Part shown: positions 9,352 through 17,882 of the stretch, one piece after another | Layout of the letters: the number at the start of each line of letters is the position of its first letter | How positions within the stretch are numbered: the stretch's first letter is position 1 | Source: Bacteroidales bacterium UBA4363 | GTDB lineage: Bacteria; Bacteroidota; Bacteroidia; Bacteroidales; Paludibacteraceae | Assembly (NCBI GenBank): GCA_002393965.1 | Contig: DGSL01000001.1 | Span: 25,388 to 89,387, forward strand | Direction of reading: 5' to 3' | DNA: 64,000 nucleotides | The notes under the pieces: model-generated | Databases searched by the model: none | What the model saw: only the letters and a program-made list of their open reading frames with translations | Told to the model about the DNA's origin: nothing | Made by a program: the position numbers and the translations under genes

Positions 9352-10299
9352 ATGAATGCATTAACAAAGACCGAATTCCATTTTGACAGACAAACATCCG
9401 TATATCATGGTAAAGTGAGAGATGTTTATACTATTGACGGGGATACGTTAGTGATGGTTGCCACGGACCGAATATCAGCTTTTGACGTGATTTTACCCAA
9501 AGGTATTCCTTTCAAGGGTCAGATTTTGAACCAGATTGCGGCTAAGTTTCTTGATGCAACGACGGATATTTGTCCGAACTGGAAGGTGGCGACACCGGAT
9601 CCGAATGTAACGGTTGGCGTTGCGTGTAAGGGCTTTCCAGTAGAAATGATTGTTCGCGGATATTTATGTGGCAGTGCTTGGAGAGCATATAAAAATGGTG
9701 TTCGAGAAATCTGTGGAGTGAAGATTCCGGATGGGATGAAAGAGAATCAGAAATTTCCAACACCGATCATTACCCCTACGACAAAAGCAGAAATAGGAGA
9801 GCATGATCAGGACATTTCCAGAGAAGAGATCATATCGAAAGGATTGGTCAGTGAGGAAGATTATCGTGTTTTGGAGAAATATACATTAGCCTTGTTCAAG
9901 CGAGGAACTGAAATTGCGGAAAAGCGAGGATTGATTCTTGTGGACACCAAATACGAGTTTGGAACGCATGATGGAAAAATCTATCTGATGGATGAGATTC
10001 ACACGCCTGATTCATCGCGTTATTTCTACAAGGAAGGATATGAGGAGAAATTTGCGAAAGGAGAGCCTCAGAAACAACTCAGCAAGGAGTTTGTTCGTGA
10101 ATGGTTGATGGATAATGGGTTCCAAGGTAAAGAAGGTCAGAAAGTGCCAGAGATGACGGATGAAGTTGTCAGTGGCATTACAGATCGTTATCTTGAGTTA
10201 TACGAATGCATAACAGGCGAGAAGTTTGTTAAGGAAGAGAGCACGGAAGACATTGCTTTGCGTATTGAGAACAATGTACGTGAATGGTTGAAGAAGTAA
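9352..10299 (+). CDS. purC: Phosphoribosylaminoimidazole-succinocarboxamide synthase
   Basis: 315 residues, the longer form of SAICAR synthase common in this phylum. It joins aspartate to CAIR with ATP in purine synthesis. The N-terminal signature [20 protein letters not shown] and the following [11 protein letters not shown] are intact, as are [13 protein letters not shown] and LVDTKYEFG with [12 protein letters not shown]. Monocistronic, with its own promoter, a candidate operator (9248-9264) and a terminator (10319-10361). Confidence 0.98.
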   Translation: MNALTKTEFHFDRQTSVYHGKVRDVYTIDGDTLVMVATDRISAFDVILPKGIPFKGQILNQIAAKFLDATTDICPNWKVATPDPNVTVGVACKGFPVEMIVRGYLCGSAWRAYKNGVREICGVKIPDGMKENQKFPTPIITPTTKAEIGEHDQDISREEIISKGLVSEEDYRVLEKYTLALFKRGTEIAEKRGLILVDTKYEFGTHDGKIYLMDEIHTPDSSRYFYKEGYEEKFAKGEPQKQLSKEFVREWLMDNGFQGKEGQKVPEMTDEVVSGITDRYLELYECITGEKFVKEESTEDIALRIENNVREWLKK

Positions 10300-10318
10300 A
10301 CTTTGCATAAGAGAACAG

Positions 10319-10361
10319 AAAGGAAGAAGAAACCTATTTTGTATTCTTCTTCCTTTTTTTT
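10319..10361 (+). terminator. Rho-independent terminator after purC
   Basis: AGGAAGAAGAA (10321-10331) pairs with TTCTTCTTCCT (10344-10354) and is followed by a run of T to 10361. Confidence 0.88.
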
Positions 10362-10408
10362 GTGGAAAGGATCATTATGACTTCTACTAAAATCAGTCAC
10401 GATTCATT

Positions 10409-10439
10409 TTTGTTTTGAGAAAAAAATATCTTACCTTTG
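10409..10439 (+). promoter_or_regulatory. tRNA-Ser promoter (-33 TTTG, -7 TACCTTTG)
   Basis: TTTG at 10409-10412 and TACCTTTG at 10432-10439 are separated by 19 bp, the standard Bacteroidetes promoter layout. The tRNA begins 25 bp after the -7 element. It is one of the two best promoter matches in the window. Confidence 0.75.
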
Positions 10440-10463
10440 CACCGCTTTTCCGGAAAGGAAAAA

Positions 10464-10548
10464 GGAGAGGTGGTAGAGTGGTCGATTACAGCAGTCTTGA
10501 AAACTGCCGTACGGAAACGTACCGGGGGTTCGAATCCCTCCCTCTCCG
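10464..10548 (+). tRNA. tRNA-Ser (anticodon UGA)
   Basis: The cloverleaf can be drawn by hand. The acceptor stem is GGAGAGG (10464-10470) with CCTCTCC (10541-10547) and G as discriminator. The anticodon stem GCAGT/ACTGC (10491-10495 and 10503-10507) encloses CTTGAAA, giving anticodon TGA at 10498-10500. A long variable arm with stem TACG-gaaa-CGTA marks a class II tRNA (serine). The T arm has the TTCGAAT loop. CCA is not encoded, so it must be added after transcription. Confidence 0.97.
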
Positions 10549-10557
10549 CTGAGCAAA

Positions 10558-10591
10558 GAAAGAGAATCCAAATCTTTGGGTTCTCTTTTTT
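10558..10591 (+). terminator. Terminator after tRNA-Ser
   Basis: AGAGAATCCAAA (10561-10572) pairs with TTTGGGTTCTCT (10575-10586) with one G-T pair, followed by a T run. It ends the tRNA transcript. Confidence 0.85.
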
Positions 10592-10762
10592 ATATTATAC
10601 TAGTTGACCTTTTAAGGAAGTTATTGGCTTATTGGTCATTTTGCGTGGTAAAATCCTTTGGAATGCCCATTAACTCTATTATGCGCATTTATCATTGATA
10701 TGATGCGAAAAGGTCAGTAATGTAGGTTGGGGGATTAAATTGTAGATTGGGAGGATTTTGGT

Positions 10763-11314
10763 CTATTGAGGGATTGAATCCACCTGTTCTGTCTCTGATA
10801 TAGCATCATTATCTTCGTCGCATCCCCTTAGTAAAACAATGGAAACGAGTAAGAAAAAGAGAAGGATAAACGCAAGAGCCGAACATCCGCAAGCGCGGAG
10901 TATGCGTTCTTTACGTGCTGGTTTCGTAACAATCGTGTTATTGTCATCAAGCTCTTGTCTTTTCATACGATGGTATCGCACCAGCAGGAAACACCCTATG
11001 GCGATAAGAACAGCTGCAATGACACAGATTGTTATAGCGAACAGGACTCCGAATAAAGTGGCGAATCCGCCCTGTCGTATGATTGGAGCAGGACGTGTTT
11101 CTCTCAGAGAATCTGCCAATACTTGGTCTTCCATGCTGTCTAACTGAGCTCCCCAGGCATTGTATTCTTCCCATTGAGCCTTGTTCTGTTCTTCTGCCTT
11201 GATATCGCTTGAAATGGATGCTCCCGCGAAAACAAAGGCGAACAACAGAGCGAGAGCACCTATTGTAATGAGGGATATTCCGAACCATTTGGACAGGGAA
11301 TTCTGCTTTTTCAT
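10763..11314 (-). CDS. Small three-TM membrane protein of unknown function
   Basis: 183 residues. Hydrophobic segments are at about 13-33 (ISLITIGALALLFAFVFAGA), 84-111 and 139-162, and a polar stretch with acidic residues (about 35-80) lies between the first two. The C-terminus is acidic (CDEDNDAISETEQVD). I do not recognise a family. It is the last gene in the minus-strand run that starts with the M48 protease; 62 bp separate it from the DUF4421 gene before it, so it may be in the same transcript. Confidence 0.7.
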   Translation of the reverse strand: MKKQNSLSKWFGISLITIGALALLFAFVFAGASISSDIKAEEQNKAQWEEYNAWGAQLDSMEDQVLADSLRETRPAPIIRQGGFATLFGVLFAITICVIAAVLIAIGCFLLVRYHRMKRQELDDNNTIVTKPARKERILRACGCSALAFILLFFLLVSIVLLRGCDEDNDAISETEQVDSIPQ

Positions 11315-11376
11315 ACGATGTTTCGTTTTCTGTTAAGCTTAGGAATATAAGTAGAGAGGTAGTGAGTGTGATATGA

Positions 11377-12561
11377 TCAGAACCGTCGTCCTACAGAGAA
11401 TAATACATCGAAGACGGTATTGCTCATGAGTTGTTTTTCCTGGAGGTCGGTGTAGGCACGAGCCTGCATGCGCAGTCCAATGGTCCAGTCATTATGATTG
11501 TAAGCCATTGCAATATCTGCCGTTGGGTCGAAAGCCAGTCGTACATGTTCTCCTTCCGGGTATTTAATACCGATACGTGGGAGAAGGGTGAAATTAGTTG
11601 TAAAAATACCGTTCCAGAAAGAGAGGTTATATCCATATCCGAAGTCCACGCAAAAATCATGGAATCTCATATTCAGTTTGGTATTCTGATCAATGCCTAA
11701 AAACTGTTTTTCCTCCTCTGAGAAGACAGAACGGTCAACGAATGTGGACTGTCGGTTATAGGAGAATCCTCCGATGAAAGACCCCTGTGAGCGTTTTTGG
11801 ATTCGTGCGCGAGAATGAGTGGCAGAATGGGCGTATCGTCGGTGGTTGAATATATAGTCCACTTGTGCGTTCAGAACGTGGAATTCATATCCATTGAAGC
11901 GAGAAGACGTCAAGTCCTTCTTTTTCTTTCCGTTAATCTTAACAGAATTGAAGAACCTCACGCCATCATCAGAAAAATAAGACACCTGAGCGATGAAACG
12001 TGACGTACTCAGAGTGACGTTTGAGGTCAGTACACCGTCAAGGTCGATATCCAACAAATCGTTAACGGTAGAGTAGTAGGAAAGGGAGAGAGAGCGGTAT
12101 GCCAAGGAAAGCCCCAGTTTGTATCGCACGGTGGAACGCATTTGGATATCGGTATTGTATTCTTCGTTTTGGAATGCGTTAAGATCAAATATTGCCTCGT
12201 TATGGAGAGTCAAAGCAAATTTCTTCTCAGGTCGAGAGACGAAGTCAGGGTCATAGGCAAATTTCTCCTTGTACCATTGAGAGAACTGATAGACCTTATG
12301 GTGGAAAGACGTTGTATCCTGCACTGCCTTCTGTAAGATAGAATCGCGTTTGATTTTTGCCAAGTTAATGATTGTGTCCCGACGGGACTGCAGTCGTTCG
12401 TTGATAGAGTCGCGTCGTTGTTGGAATCGTTCGAACCGTCTTTCGATTCTTTCCTGCCGATTTTCGATGTCATCACGCAGATTGTTTTCGTTTTGGGCAA
12501 AAAGACAGCATTCGCAGGCGACGCCCAAAAGAAATAGAATCGAAGTCCGAAGGAAATACAC
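11377..12561 (-). CDS. DUF4421-like outer membrane protein (first paralog)
   Basis: 394 residues, start GTG at 12561; there is no ATG in the frame nearby. A signal peptide (about 1-22, ending CLFAQ) is followed by an Arg/Glu-rich coiled-coil-like segment (about 25-75, many RRDS and RERxxR units) and then a region with strands typical of a beta-barrel, ending in VLFSVGRRF with a terminal Phe as in outer membrane proteins. The block FVSRPEKKFALTLHNEA matches the corresponding block in the next gene (YVSKPKKHFALALHGDV), so the two are paralogs. The family assignment to DUF4421 is from pattern memory. Function unknown. Confidence 0.75.
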   Translation of the reverse strand: MYFLRTSILFLLGVACECCLFAQNENNLRDDIENRQERIERRFERFQQRRDSINERLQSRRDTIINLAKIKRDSILQKAVQDTTSFHHKVYQFSQWYKEKFAYDPDFVSRPEKKFALTLHNEAIFDLNAFQNEEYNTDIQMRSTVRYKLGLSLAYRSLSLSYYSTVNDLLDIDLDGVLTSNVTLSTSRFIAQVSYFSDDGVRFFNSVKINGKKKKDLTSSRFNGYEFHVLNAQVDYIFNHRRYAHSATHSRARIQKRSQGSFIGGFSYNRQSTFVDRSVFSEEEKQFLGIDQNTKLNMRFHDFCVDFGYGYNLSFWNGIFTTNFTLLPRIGIKYPEGEHVRLAFDPTADIAMAYNHNDWTIGLRMQARAYTDLQEKQLMSNTVFDVLFSVGRRF

Positions 12562-12607
12562 TTTAGTATTAAAAATGTTTAGGAGCTGGAGAATGTGTCG
12601 GTAGAAT

Positions 12608-13846
12608 TTATTTTTTGCCTATGCGAAGAGAACCGAGATTAAAGCGATATCCGGCAGAGAGTCGTGCGTTGAACATAAACGTATCAAGGTGTTTATCCAG
12701 ATAATAGTCAAAAACGATATTAGAACCGAAGAACCATTTGTCATGAGAATACCCTATGCCGATTCTGAGAGAAGGGTTGAGAGCAAAAGAATAATCCGAT
12801 TTGCTCTTGACATTATCCCCATAAAAGATCTGAATGACAGAAGATATTTCATCGTTAGAAAAGTGAGTATCCCTTTCCATTTTGGTATATTTTAATCCGG
12901 CACGTCCGATGAGCGTTGCATTGCAAACCCATCGGGAGTGAGGTATGACATAGTTATATCCGTATCCGAGGTCCAGGCAGAAGTCATGGGACCACATATC
13001 GGAACCGGAGTAATAGGGAAGAGCGGAGGTTTCGGCGAGCGCTTCTTTCATCTCTTCCAATTGCTCTTTTGTCATTTCTTCCATGGCTATCACTTGAAAG
13101 AAGAACGTAAGCATCTTTTCCGCGTCTGAGAATTCAACGTAAGAGAGGTTGATATCCTGATAGTTGTAGGAGAGTCCGACAATAGGAGATCCAGCGGACT
13201 TCCGTTGTATGGCAGAAAAAGAGCTTGTTGCTGAAGGTGCGTATTTTCTGGAGTTAAGGAAAAAGTCCAGTTTTCCGTAGATCTGTTTGTATTCCAGCAT
13301 ATCGGCGATATAATGTCCTTGGTTCAGGTCTATCTCATCCATTGATCCCATTTCCTCAAAGACTGCAGAGATCTGGTCATCCACGACATTCTTCTCATCT
13401 TTCAGATATCCGAGTTCGAAGTTCATTCTGTTGTTCAGAATGCTCAATTTATATCGTTTGAGTTCAGAGTCGCTGCTATTGAACAGTTTATTGGCCTTCA
13501 CGAGGTAGCTGAACGTGAGAGGGTAAATGCTGGCAGAGAAGCCGATGCGGTATCGAGCAGGAATAGAGTACGTGATGTGTCGTGCATCGTAGTTGCCTGT
13601 GGAGTCGGCGGCATCGGCATCGTGTCTGACGCGGAATACATCTCCGTGGAGTGCGAGAGCAAAATGTTTTTTCGGTTTACTGACGTAATTAGAATCGACC
13701 ATCAGCCATCTTTGCAGTCCAGAGCGTGAACGATGATAGATGTTGTTATGTTCGATTCTAATCTCTTGAGCTTGTATATTCTGCAGCAAGATAAAAAGGC
13801 AAAACCAGGTAGTACACCAATGTCTCAATGATTTCAGACACTTCAT
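12608..13846 (-). CDS. DUF4421-like outer membrane protein (second paralog)
   Basis: 412 residues with a signal peptide ending LLQNIQAQ. It lacks the long coiled-coil insert of its neighbour; the conserved start is YVSKPKKHFALALHG. The remainder shows alternating hydrophobic/polar strands with terminal GYRFNLGSLRIGKK. It follows radA by 23 bp on the same strand and precedes the first paralog by 46 bp, so radA and the two barrels are probably one transcript. The tandem pair most likely arose by duplication. Function unknown. Confidence 0.78.
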   Translation of the reverse strand: MKCLKSLRHWCTTWFCLFILLQNIQAQEIRIEHNNIYHRSRSGLQRWLMVDSNYVSKPKKHFALALHGDVFRVRHDADAADSTGNYDARHITYSIPARYRIGFSASIYPLTFSYLVKANKLFNSSDSELKRYKLSILNNRMNFELGYLKDEKNVVDDQISAVFEEMGSMDEIDLNQGHYIADMLEYKQIYGKLDFFLNSRKYAPSATSSFSAIQRKSAGSPIVGLSYNYQDINLSYVEFSDAEKMLTFFFQVIAMEEMTKEQLEEMKEALAETSALPYYSGSDMWSHDFCLDLGYGYNYVIPHSRWVCNATLIGRAGLKYTKMERDTHFSNDEISSVIQIFYGDNVKSKSDYSFALNPSLRIGIGYSHDKWFFGSNIVFDYYLDKHLDTFMFNARLSAGYRFNLGSLRIGKK

Positions 13847-13869
13847 GATATAGACAAGTTGATTAATGA

Positions 13870-15249
13870 TTAATCTTTTTTAAATAAGATGCGAAAGGCA
13901 TCTTCGACTTTGTTGACTGGTATTATTCGCATATGTTTAGGCTGGAAAGAGAGAGATTTAGAATTGCCTTTGGGGATCAGCATGGTATGGAATCCGAGTT
14001 TTTCGGCTTCGGCTATTCGTTGTTCGATGCGACCAACGGGGCGTATTTCACCTGAGAGTCCGACCTCGCCTGTCATTGCCACACGTCCTTCGATAGGCAT
14101 ATCAAAATTAGAAGAGAGGACAGCCGCCATTGTTGCCAGGTCGCTGGCAGGGTCATTGATTTTCATACCTCCTGCCACATTGATAAACACATCCTTTTGT
14201 GAGAGTTTGAATCCCATTCTTTTTTCGAGAACGGCGAGCAGCATATTGAGTCTGCGTGTATCGAACCCGGTGGCAGAGCGTTGAGGTGTTCCATAGACGG
14301 CGCTAGAGACGAGTGATTGTATTTCAATGAGAAACGGTCGTATGCCTTCGATTGCCGCTGTTATAGCCACGCCGGACAGTCCTTCGTGTTCTTCGGAGAG
14401 CAGCATTTCTGAAGGGTTTGTCACTTCTCGGAGTCCATCCTGTCTCATCTCGAAGATGCCCAGTTCGGAAGTAGAGCCGAATCTGTTTTTCGTAGCGCGC
14501 AGAATTCGGTAGGAGTAGTGTTGGTCGCCCTCGAACTGGAGGACGGTGTCAACGATATGTTCCAGGATTTTCGGACCTGCGATATTTCCATCCTTGGTTA
14601 TGTGTCCGATAACGAGTACGGGTACGTTGGACTGTTTGGCATAGCGCAGGATGGAGGATGAGCATTCACGAATTTGTGTTATGGATCCTGGAGAGGACTC
14701 CGCCTTGTCGGTATAGATTGTCTGGATGGAGTCGATGATGACCAATTCCGGTTGAACGGATTGGATGTGATCGAAAATATTTTCTATAGAAGTCTCAGAG
14801 AGGATGAAGCAATTCTCGTTTTGGATATTGAGTCGTTCGGCTCTCAGTTTCAATTGTCTTGCTGACTCTTCACCGCTCACATAGAGTGTCCGTTTATCTT
14901 TCAGAGCGAGGACTACCTGGAGAACGAGAGTTGACTTTCCGATACCCGGTTCGCCGCCTATCAGCACCATGGATCCCTGAACGAGTCCTCCACCGAGGAC
15001 CCGGTTAAACTCTGTGTTATGTGTATCGATACGAGGTTCCTGTTGGACATCTATTTCGCTTAGTTTCAGCGGTTTGTTCTCTGATATGGAGAAAGGAGTC
15101 GATGTACTGGATTGTTGTCGAGGTATTTTGCTGACGACGAACTCCTTCATTGTTCCCCATGCTCCGCAAGAGGGGCATTTGCCCACCCATTTAATTGATT
15201 CTGCGCCGCAGTCGGTACAGACATATTGAATTTTACTTTTTGAAGCCAT
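13870..15249 (-). CDS. radA: DNA repair protein RadA
   Basis: 459 residues, normal length. A zinc finger (Cys11, Cys14, Cys25, Cys28: VCTDCG and KCPSCGAWG) precedes a RecA-like ATPase with Walker A GGEPGIGKST near residue 100 and the RadA signature KNRFG near 250; the C-terminal third is the Lon-protease-like domain. RadA drives branch migration in recombination. It lies 35 bp after cinA on the same strand. Confidence 0.98.
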   Translation of the reverse strand: MASKSKIQYVCTDCGAESIKWVGKCPSCGAWGTMKEFVVSKIPRQQSSTSTPFSISENKPLKLSEIDVQQEPRIDTHNTEFNRVLGGGLVQGSMVLIGGEPGIGKSTLVLQVVLALKDKRTLYVSGEESARQLKLRAERLNIQNENCFILSETSIENIFDHIQSVQPELVIIDSIQTIYTDKAESSPGSITQIRECSSSILRYAKQSNVPVLVIGHITKDGNIAGPKILEHIVDTVLQFEGDQHYSYRILRATKNRFGSTSELGIFEMRQDGLREVTNPSEMLLSEEHEGLSGVAITAAIEGIRPFLIEIQSLVSSAVYGTPQRSATGFDTRRLNMLLAVLEKRMGFKLSQKDVFINVAGGMKINDPASDLATMAAVLSSNFDMPIEGRVAMTGEVGLSGEIRPVGRIEQRIAEAEKLGFHTMLIPKGNSKSLSFQPKHMRIIPVNKVEDAFRILFKKD

Positions 15250-15284
15250 AGAATAGTGTGAGGTAGGTGAGTGGGTGATGTTTA

Positions 15285-15758
15285 CTATGATTCAAGCAGA
15301 GACTTCGTGATGCGAATAGCGGTTAGTGCTGCTTTGCGGATAACCTCTTCGCGCTGAAGATTTGGAAATTGGTGTAATTGACAGATGGTCGTCTCCGGTG
15401 TACTGACTGCGATCCATACATTGCCTACCGGGTTTTGTTCGTTGCCACCGCCGGGTCCTGCTATTCCTGTTGTTGCCACACCCACGTCGGTCTTCATTAC
15501 TTTTCTGACCCCTTCTGCCATCTGTCGTGCCACTGTCTCGCTAACAGCCGTAAAACGAGCCAAGTCATCCGCGTTGACTCCCAGCACCTCGTTCTTGACC
15601 CTGTCGCAATAGCTGACCACTGAGCCAGGGAAATAGTCTGAAGCGCCTGGTGAGAGCGTAATGAGGTGTGCGATGAACCCACCGGTACAAGACTCTGCGG
15701 TACTGATGGTCCATCCTTTCTGTCGGAGCAGATTACCTAAATTGATAGAAGCATCCAT
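15285..15758 (-). CDS. CinA C-terminal domain protein (nicotinamide-nucleotide amidohydrolase type)
   Basis: 157 residues that cover only the CinA C-terminal domain (PncC type), which deamidates NMN. Family motifs AESCTGGFIAHLIT and GIAGPGGGNEQNPVGNVWIAV are clear. The N-terminal MoaB-like domain of full-length CinA is absent, as in many PncC proteins. It begins 7 bp after the stop of the M48 gene and is followed by radA, so the three are one operon. Confidence 0.93.
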   Translation of the reverse strand: MDASINLGNLLRQKGWTISTAESCTGGFIAHLITLSPGASDYFPGSVVSYCDRVKNEVLGVNADDLARFTAVSETVARQMAEGVRKVMKTDVGVATTGIAGPGGGNEQNPVGNVWIAVSTPETTICQLHQFPNLQREEVIRKAALTAIRITKSLLES

Positions 15759-15764
15759 TGTGAG

Positions 15765-17006
15765 TTATTTTTGTTTACGCATAGCGCGGATGCGTTGCAG
15801 GAGCGTTGGGTGAGAATAATAGAATGAGACGAAAGCGGGGTGCGGGGTGAGGTTAGAGAGCGACTTGACGGACAGTTTCTTGAGAGCAGAGATAAGGGGT
15901 TCTGTTTGTCCGTGATTGGCGGCAAAAGCATCGGCTTGGTATTCATTATGTCGAGAGAAGGCGTTGACGCCCCATCCAATGAGCACAGAAATCGGTGTGT
16001 ATAGTAAGCCGAACGCCAAGAGATTGATATGGAAATTTGCTTGTGGCACATTGAAAGCCTGTGCGAGATCGTCGCTAGAGAGGAACAGTCCAAGGAGAGC
16101 TGTCATGATAAACGTATTGAGAAGGCTAATCAGAAGCATCTGTAGTGTGTGTCGGTGTTTATAGTGTCCGATTTCGTGTGCCAGGACTGCCACAATCTCC
16201 TCGTTGGTCAGGTCGTTGATCAGCGTATCGAAGAGTACGACCCGTTTTTTAGGTCCGAGTCCAGAGAAATAGGCGTTTGCTTTGGTTGACCGTTTAGAGG
16301 CATTCATCACGTAGATGTTATTCAGTTGGAAACCGACTGAGTGAGCGAACTGTTCGATAGCGGTTCGCAGATCACCCTCCTCCAGAGGTGTCTGTTTATT
16401 GAACAGCGGAACGATCAGGGACGTATAGAACATATTGAGGAAGATGCTGAATGCGGCGATGATCAGGAAAGCCAGCAGCCAGAAATAGGTAGGGAGGGCG
16501 AGATAGATAAGTTCGATGAGTCCGATGAGAACACCTCCGAGAATCATGGAAAGCAAGAGAGACTTCACCTGATCGGCAGCGAAGAGAGAGCGGGTTGATT
16601 TATTAAATCCGAACTTCTCCTCGATAACAAACTGTCTGTAGTAGTCCGCCGGCAGTCCTAAAAGGGTAGAGGCGACGTAGAGTATAGCGAAAAAGAGCAA
16701 AGACACAAAAACGGGGTGGGTGACCCAGTCGTTTGCCCAGGTATTGACCAGTGCGAAGCCACCGAGCAGGAACATAAGGAGGATTGCAATGGTAGAGATG
16801 GAGGAAGTGATTATTTCGAACCGTTGGTTTGTACGGAAATAGGATTGTTGTTTAGCGTATTCTTCTTCGTTGAAGAGTCCTGACAGTTCATCTGGAATCT
16901 GGTCGTTAGCCGATTGTGCATTCCAATATGCCAAGATACGTTCGACTGCATAATCCAGGATGATGATGCCGATGATGATAAAAGTCAGAAGGGTAAAATG
17001 TGCCAT
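15765..17006 (-). CDS. M48 family metallopeptidase (Ste24/CAAX protease type)
   Basis: 413 residues with several hydrophobic segments (about 1-20, 65-90, 100-125, 150-200 and two around 290-340). The zinc motif HEIGHYKHRH is near residue 275 and the third ligand is likely the Glu in NEYQADAFAA near 352. This order (multi-TM, HExxH, ExxxD) is the Ste24 arrangement of membrane-embedded zinc proteases involved in membrane protein quality control. It is first in the operon with cinA and radA and has its own TACCTTTG promoter at 17042-17049. Confidence 0.95.
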   Translation of the reverse strand: MAHFTLLTFIIIGIIILDYAVERILAYWNAQSANDQIPDELSGLFNEEEYAKQQSYFRTNQRFEIITSSISTIAILLMFLLGGFALVNTWANDWVTHPVFVSLLFFAILYVASTLLGLPADYYRQFVIEEKFGFNKSTRSLFAADQVKSLLLSMILGGVLIGLIELIYLALPTYFWLLAFLIIAAFSIFLNMFYTSLIVPLFNKQTPLEEGDLRTAIEQFAHSVGFQLNNIYVMNASKRSTKANAYFSGLGPKKRVVLFDTLINDLTNEEIVAVLAHEIGHYKHRHTLQMLLISLLNTFIMTALLGLFLSSDDLAQAFNVPQANFHINLLAFGLLYTPISVLIGWGVNAFSRHNEYQADAFAANHGQTEPLISALKKLSVKSLSNLTPHPAFVSFYYSHPTLLQRIRAMRKQK

Positions 17007-17041
17007 TGAAAAAAATAGAACCTAAGTACGTTAATAACGTA

Positions 17042-17049
17042 CAAAGGTA
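17042..17049 (-). promoter_or_regulatory. -7 promoter element (TACCTTTG) of the M48-cinA-radA operon
   Basis: Minus-strand TACCTTTG, exact consensus, about 36 bp before the start at 17006. Confidence 0.55.
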
Positions 17050-17090
17050 CAAACTTTTTGGATAGCAGAGCGAACGAGGGAGAATGAAGA

Positions 17091-17480
17091 TCAGTACTTA
17101 GAATCCTTCCGGTAAGCGCTGGAAGAGAACACGGCGCAGAGTCGTCCAGCCTCGTCGGTCAGTTTGACCTCACCGTAGGGCAGTCGATGATGATTGACCA
17201 ATTCGTGCGCTTCGGCATAGAGATACCCTTTAGGGACGGCGCGGATGTAGGTGATATTGGAATTTGTAGTCAGAGATAGTTGTCCATGGCTATTGACGGC
17301 AGCGGCAAAGGTCAGGTCTGCCAGTGTGAAAAGCGCGCCTCCCTGGCATACTCCGATACCGTTCACCAGTCGGTCGTCCACCAGCAAACGTGCTTTGGCG
17401 TATCCTTCTCTTACTTCCAGCAATTCAGCTCCGATGTATTGTGCAAAAGGGTCTCGTTTAAAAAAGTCGTCCTGTTCCAT
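17091..17480 (-). CDS. PaaI family thioesterase (hotdog fold)
   Basis: About 129 residues from the ATG at 17480; the frame is open to 17510 but the extra ten residues do not look conserved. NGIGVCQGGALFTLADLTFA is the hotdog active-site helix with its conserved Gly-Gly and the Asp that activates water. The family hydrolyses acyl-CoA thioesters. A TATGTTTG promoter element (17508-17515) lies just upstream and overlaps the longer frame, which supports the shorter start. It is the last housekeeping gene before the defence island. Confidence 0.92.
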   Translation of the reverse strand: MEQDDFFKRDPFAQYIGAELLEVREGYAKARLLVDDRLVNGIGVCQGGALFTLADLTFAAAVNSHGQLSLTTNSNITYIRAVPKGYLYAEAHELVNHHRLPYGEVKLTDEAGRLCAVFSSSAYRKDSKY

Positions 17481-17507
17481 TGAAGATGGTTTATGATAAA
17501 AAGTATG

Positions 17508-17515
17508 CAAACATA
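17508..17515 (-). promoter_or_regulatory. -7 promoter element (TATGTTTG) of the thioesterase gene
   Basis: Minus-strand TATGTTTG, exact TAnnTTTG, 28 bp before the start at 17480. Confidence 0.5.
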
Positions 17516-17808
17516 CGAAAAAGGAAGGAAAGGTCAGGGGTGAGGGGATAGTGTAGGACTACATTAAAATGAAAACCATAGAGTGTAATTAAAAGTTTCT
17601 AATTGATGGTGTTTTTCAGTGTGATTTACTTACATTTTGCCAAACAAAGCATAAAAAAGATGAGTCAAAGACCTATTTTCTTATTGTTAATGTATTTTAT
17701 TTTGACCAAAAATTTGTACCTATGTACTTCAAATATCCGTCTCTTGGAAAGAGACGAATGGATATTGCTCGACAAAGACCCAATAGCCGATAGGCAAAAA
17801 CAAAATAG

Positions 17809-17866
17809 AACTCCCTCGTAGTGTAAAAAGGGCTTGGTCGCCTGTCGAGACACTGCGCTGGGAGTT
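17809..17866 (+). promoter_or_regulatory. Stem-loop in front of the helicase-methylase operon
   Basis: AACTCCC (17809-17815) pairs with GGGAGTT (17860-17866), and CGTAGTGT (17817-17824) pairs with ACACTGCG (17850-17857) with one G-T pair. Only 1 and 2 unpaired bases separate the two helices; the apical loop is 25 nt. It ends 16 bp before the ATG at 17883 and is followed by TTTT. It could be an attenuator, a translational control element or the end of a small upstream RNA. Confidence 0.5.
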
Positions 17867-17882
17867 TTGTGTATTGATACGT

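Larger units (their letters stand above)
10300..10762. other. Intergenic stretch holding two terminators and tRNA-Ser
   Basis: This 463-bp stretch carries the purC terminator, the tRNA promoter, tRNA-Ser and its terminator. From 10592 to 10762 I see no gene, repeat or promoter match; it is AT-rich spacer before the convergent membrane protein gene. Confidence 0.7.
17481..17882. other. Left edge of the defence island, non-coding
   Basis: About 400 bp of AT-rich DNA between the thioesterase and the helicase. It holds the thioesterase promoter and, at its right end, a strong stem-loop (17809-17866). A 72-codon frame at 17603-17821 has no recognisable product and I do not call it. No att site, tRNA or integrase is seen. 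Confidence 0.6.

Noticed and set aside
17603-17821. 72-codon plus-strand frame between the thioesterase and the helicase
   Set aside because: The hydrophobic start looks accidental, the C-terminal half is not protein-like, and the end overlaps the stem-loop at 17809.
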